7,822 bases of DNA from Pelotomaculum sp. UBA5255 (GTDB lineage Bacteria; Bacillota; Desulfotomaculia; Desulfotomaculales; Pelotomaculaceae). Shown here in pieces: positions 6,150 to 7,822 of this stretch. The notes beneath the pieces were generated by a model that was not told where the DNA came from, made no database searches, and saw only the letters and a list, made by a program, of their open reading frames with translations. A program made the translations under genes and the position numbers. The stretch is from positions 6,470 through 14,291 of the forward strand of contig DHTR01000022.1 in assembly GCA_002408725.1 (NCBI GenBank), written 5' to 3'. The number at the start of each line of letters is the position of its first letter. Position 1 is the first letter of the stretch.

Positions 6150-7766
6150 TTATCGGGTTAAAGCAGAAAACTTCGTAGTTTCCCTTTCATTTGTCTTCCT
6201 CAGGCGGTGTTCCGTATGTAACATGCTGATGTTTATGGAAAACACATTGCCGGTGGTCATCAGATAATCAAAAAGAATAAAGAGACTTGCCGCCATCGCC
6301 AGGCCTTCGAGAGGGATACCGAATTTCTTAAATACAACCGTGAAAAGGAAGGCGCCCATACCCTGCGTGGGCGGCACGGCCACAGACATAATCATACAAA
6401 GCAGAACCATAGCTGCTATATCCGCCACACCAAAATTGATCCCGTAAAAATGCCCCACAAATAAAGACATCAAAAATAAGGCCGGCACCACATACGGTTT
6501 GGAAAACAGAGCACCTACAGGTATGGAAAAGTTAACCAGATAGTCACGAATACCCTGTTTGGTGGTGGCAATCATGGTATGAGGCGCAAAGGTAGCGCTC
6601 GAGCTGGCGGTAGATACGGCAATCAGCAGGATAGAGCCGATAGTTTTGATGTATCCTAGCGGATTTTTCTTTTCAATGACAACAATACTCAACAGGCAAA
6701 GTAAAGTAATTACTACAGAACAGACACATATAAGCACAACGACACCAAGAGAACTGAGGAGCGCCCTGCCGTCTCCCGACAACAGCATGTTGAAAATACA
6801 AATAAAAATCACCCAGGGCATCAGGGAACAAACGGCATCTAACAAGGTGGACAAAACCAGGTTTAATTCGGTTATCACCCCGGTTAAAACGGGGAAGCGT
6901 CCTTTCAGGGTGAGCATGGCAATGCCCATGATGACGGCGAGGAAGATCGTTTGTAAGGTATTGCCATCCAAAAAAGATTTAAAGATATTTGTGGGCACAA
7001 TATCAAACAACATTTTGGCAATCTGGGTACAAATTCCTTCACTAGCGCCTGCAACGCTACCACCCTGCAGGGGAAAATAAATCATCCCCGCCAACACGGC
7101 AATTACCCCCGACACAGCCGTTATTCCCACAAACCAGCTAAAGAGTATGCGAAAAATGCGTTTCATCTGGGCGATATTTTCCATGTTAAATATACTGGCA
7201 ATTACCGACACAAAGAGAAAGGGAATGACGATCGCATTCAGCAATCCGAAAAAAGCGTTGCTCAAGGGGGTCAATATTGAGGCAGGGAGGATTGCTTGCA
7301 TGGCGGGGGCAAAGCGGTTCACGGTCAGCCCGCAGATTATGGCGGCGATAAGGGCTAAAGCAATTGCAGCAACGGGATTTAGCCCTTTTTCTTTCAACGT
7401 AAAGGTAACCAAATTACAGCCATTTTCATAGCTATAGGTGACTGTCGAAAGCCCAATTAAAATATTCTGGCCGATGAAGCTGAATTCATCATCCGCGTCT
7501 ACATCAGACGGGGACAGCGGGTTGGATGGCGCTCCCCGGTGAGATAATGATATAGTTATGGTTTTAAACCGCTTGCGCAACTCGATTTGAAAAGTGTCAC
7601 CTGCGGCAGCAGCCTTCGCCCAGTACACAATCGTCTCTTCCGTAAAGAGTTCGGCTTGAATCATGTCACGGCTGGCGCACTTGTATTTTTTTAACAGACC
7701 ACGAACAAAATTTGTGGCGGCTTCAATATTTGCTATTTCCAGCCTAAAATCTTTTTTCTCCGCCAT
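6150..7766 (-). CDS. DAACS (glutamate/dicarboxylate carrier, SLC1-like) transporter with an N-terminal anti-sigma-like domain
   Basis: This 538-residue protein is about 110-130 residues longer than ordinary GltP/DctA carriers. Residues 6-127 are soluble. They carry an N-box-like AELFTEETIVYWAKA (38-52), two strands, SHRGAPSNPL (75-84), which resembles the DxGxPFNP box of anti-sigma ATPases, then NILIGLSTVTYSYENG and a last strand NLVTFTLK. Residues 133-515 are the membrane carrier: helices 1-6, the serine-rich hairpin STASSSATFAP (385-395), then IPVGALFSKPYVVPAL where helix 7 normally has NMDGT, then VAVPPTQGMGA (hairpin 2 region), then FDYLMTTGNVFSINI (helix 8). Against GltPh, Asp394 is kept (Asp500), but Arg397 is Met503 and Asp405 is Ile511. 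Sodium coupling and acidic substrates are therefore doubtful. The ATG has AAGGGCAGG eight or nine bases upstream. Its stop lies 14 bases from the ATPase stop on the other strand. No promoter is visible in the 56 bases left before the window end. Confidence 0.88.
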   Translation of the reverse strand: MAEKKDFRLEIANIEAATNFVRGLLKKYKCASRDMIQAELFTEETIVYWAKAAAAGDTFQIELRKRFKTITISLSHRGAPSNPLSPSDVDADDEFSFIGQNILIGLSTVTYSYENGCNLVTFTLKEKGLNPVAAIALALIAAIICGLTVNRFAPAMQAILPASILTPLSNAFFGLLNAIVIPFLFVSVIASIFNMENIAQMKRIFRILFSWFVGITAVSGVIAVLAGMIYFPLQGGSVAGASEGICTQIAKMLFDIVPTNIFKSFLDGNTLQTIFLAVIMGIAMLTLKGRFPVLTGVITELNLVLSTLLDAVCSLMPWVIFICIFNMLLSGDGRALLSSLGVVVLICVCSVVITLLCLLSIVVIEKKNPLGYIKTIGSILLIAVSTASSSATFAPHTMIATTKQGIRDYLVNFSIPVGALFSKPYVVPALFLMSLFVGHFYGINFGVADIAAMVLLCMIMSVAVPPTQGMGAFLFTVVFKKFGIPLEGLAMAASLFILFDYLMTTGNVFSINISMLHTEHRLRKTNERETTKFSALTR

Positions 7767-7822
7767 TTTATGATGCCTGCCCTTACTTTCATTGGCTCCA
7801 AGGGGGAAGCAGGGGAACGGTT

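Noticed and set aside
6646..7431. Two plus-strand open frames opposite the DAACS carrier
   Set aside because: They are antisense shadows of a membrane-protein gene with no ribosome sites or recognisable motifs.
1..7822. CRISPR array, insertion sequence, tRNA or rRNA
   Set aside because: No regularly spaced repeats, transposase motifs, terminal inverted repeats, or tRNA/rRNA-like sequence were seen by eye on either strand.

Overview
This window most likely comes from a Clostridia-class or related Firmicutes anaerobe (a Peptococcaceae- or Negativicutes-like organism). The evidence is purine-rich Shine-Dalgarno sites, extended -10 promoters, a lipoprotein-type binding protein and protein styles resembling that group. 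The genus cannot be fixed from the sequence. The base composition has two textures. The left third (hisC-like gene and neighbours) is visibly GC-rich. The transporter half, from about 3000 onward, is AT-richer.

Left block (1-2967, all minus strand) reads right to left. First comes a protein with an anti-sigma-like ATPase-fold domain followed by a GNAT-like region (1651-2967). Four bases later comes a HisC-family PLP aminotransferase (540-1646). Then comes a decayed major facilitator transporter (29-525) broken by frameshifts and a large internal deletion. A strong ribosome binding site at 9-17 shows that another gene of the same operon begins just outside the window.

Centre (2968-3435) is a divergent control region with two outward-facing extended -10 promoters (3057-3065 minus, 3217-3225 plus). 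The plus-strand promoter is followed by a roughly 200-base leader that can fold. Its core faintly resembles a cyclic-di-GMP-I type aptamer, but this is unproven.

Right block is a polar amino-acid-type ABC importer on the plus strand: a lipoprotein binding protein with permuted lobes (3436-4275), a HisM/GlnP-type permease (4294-5004) and a GlnQ-type ATPase carrying an extra C-terminal domain (5005-6135). It converges, with 14 bases between stop codons, on a minus-strand DAACS (glutamate/dicarboxylate-type) carrier with an extra N-terminal domain (6150-7766). Bases 7767-7822 hold only a weak ribosome binding site for that carrier.

The most interesting feature is shared across the blocks. Three unrelated proteins (the GNAT-like protein, the ABC ATPase and the DAACS carrier) each carry a roughly 115-140-residue domain that looks like the anti-sigma/SpoIIAB branch of the GHKL ATPase fold. 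In all three the N-box has the form E-E-x-x-x-Y, with Tyr where Asn normally binds magnesium, and the glycine-rich ATP lid is eroded. I infer a common sensory or partner-binding module that couples two different amino-acid uptake systems, and possibly aminotransferase metabolism, to one signal. The carrier itself also lacks the usual sodium and acidic-substrate residues.
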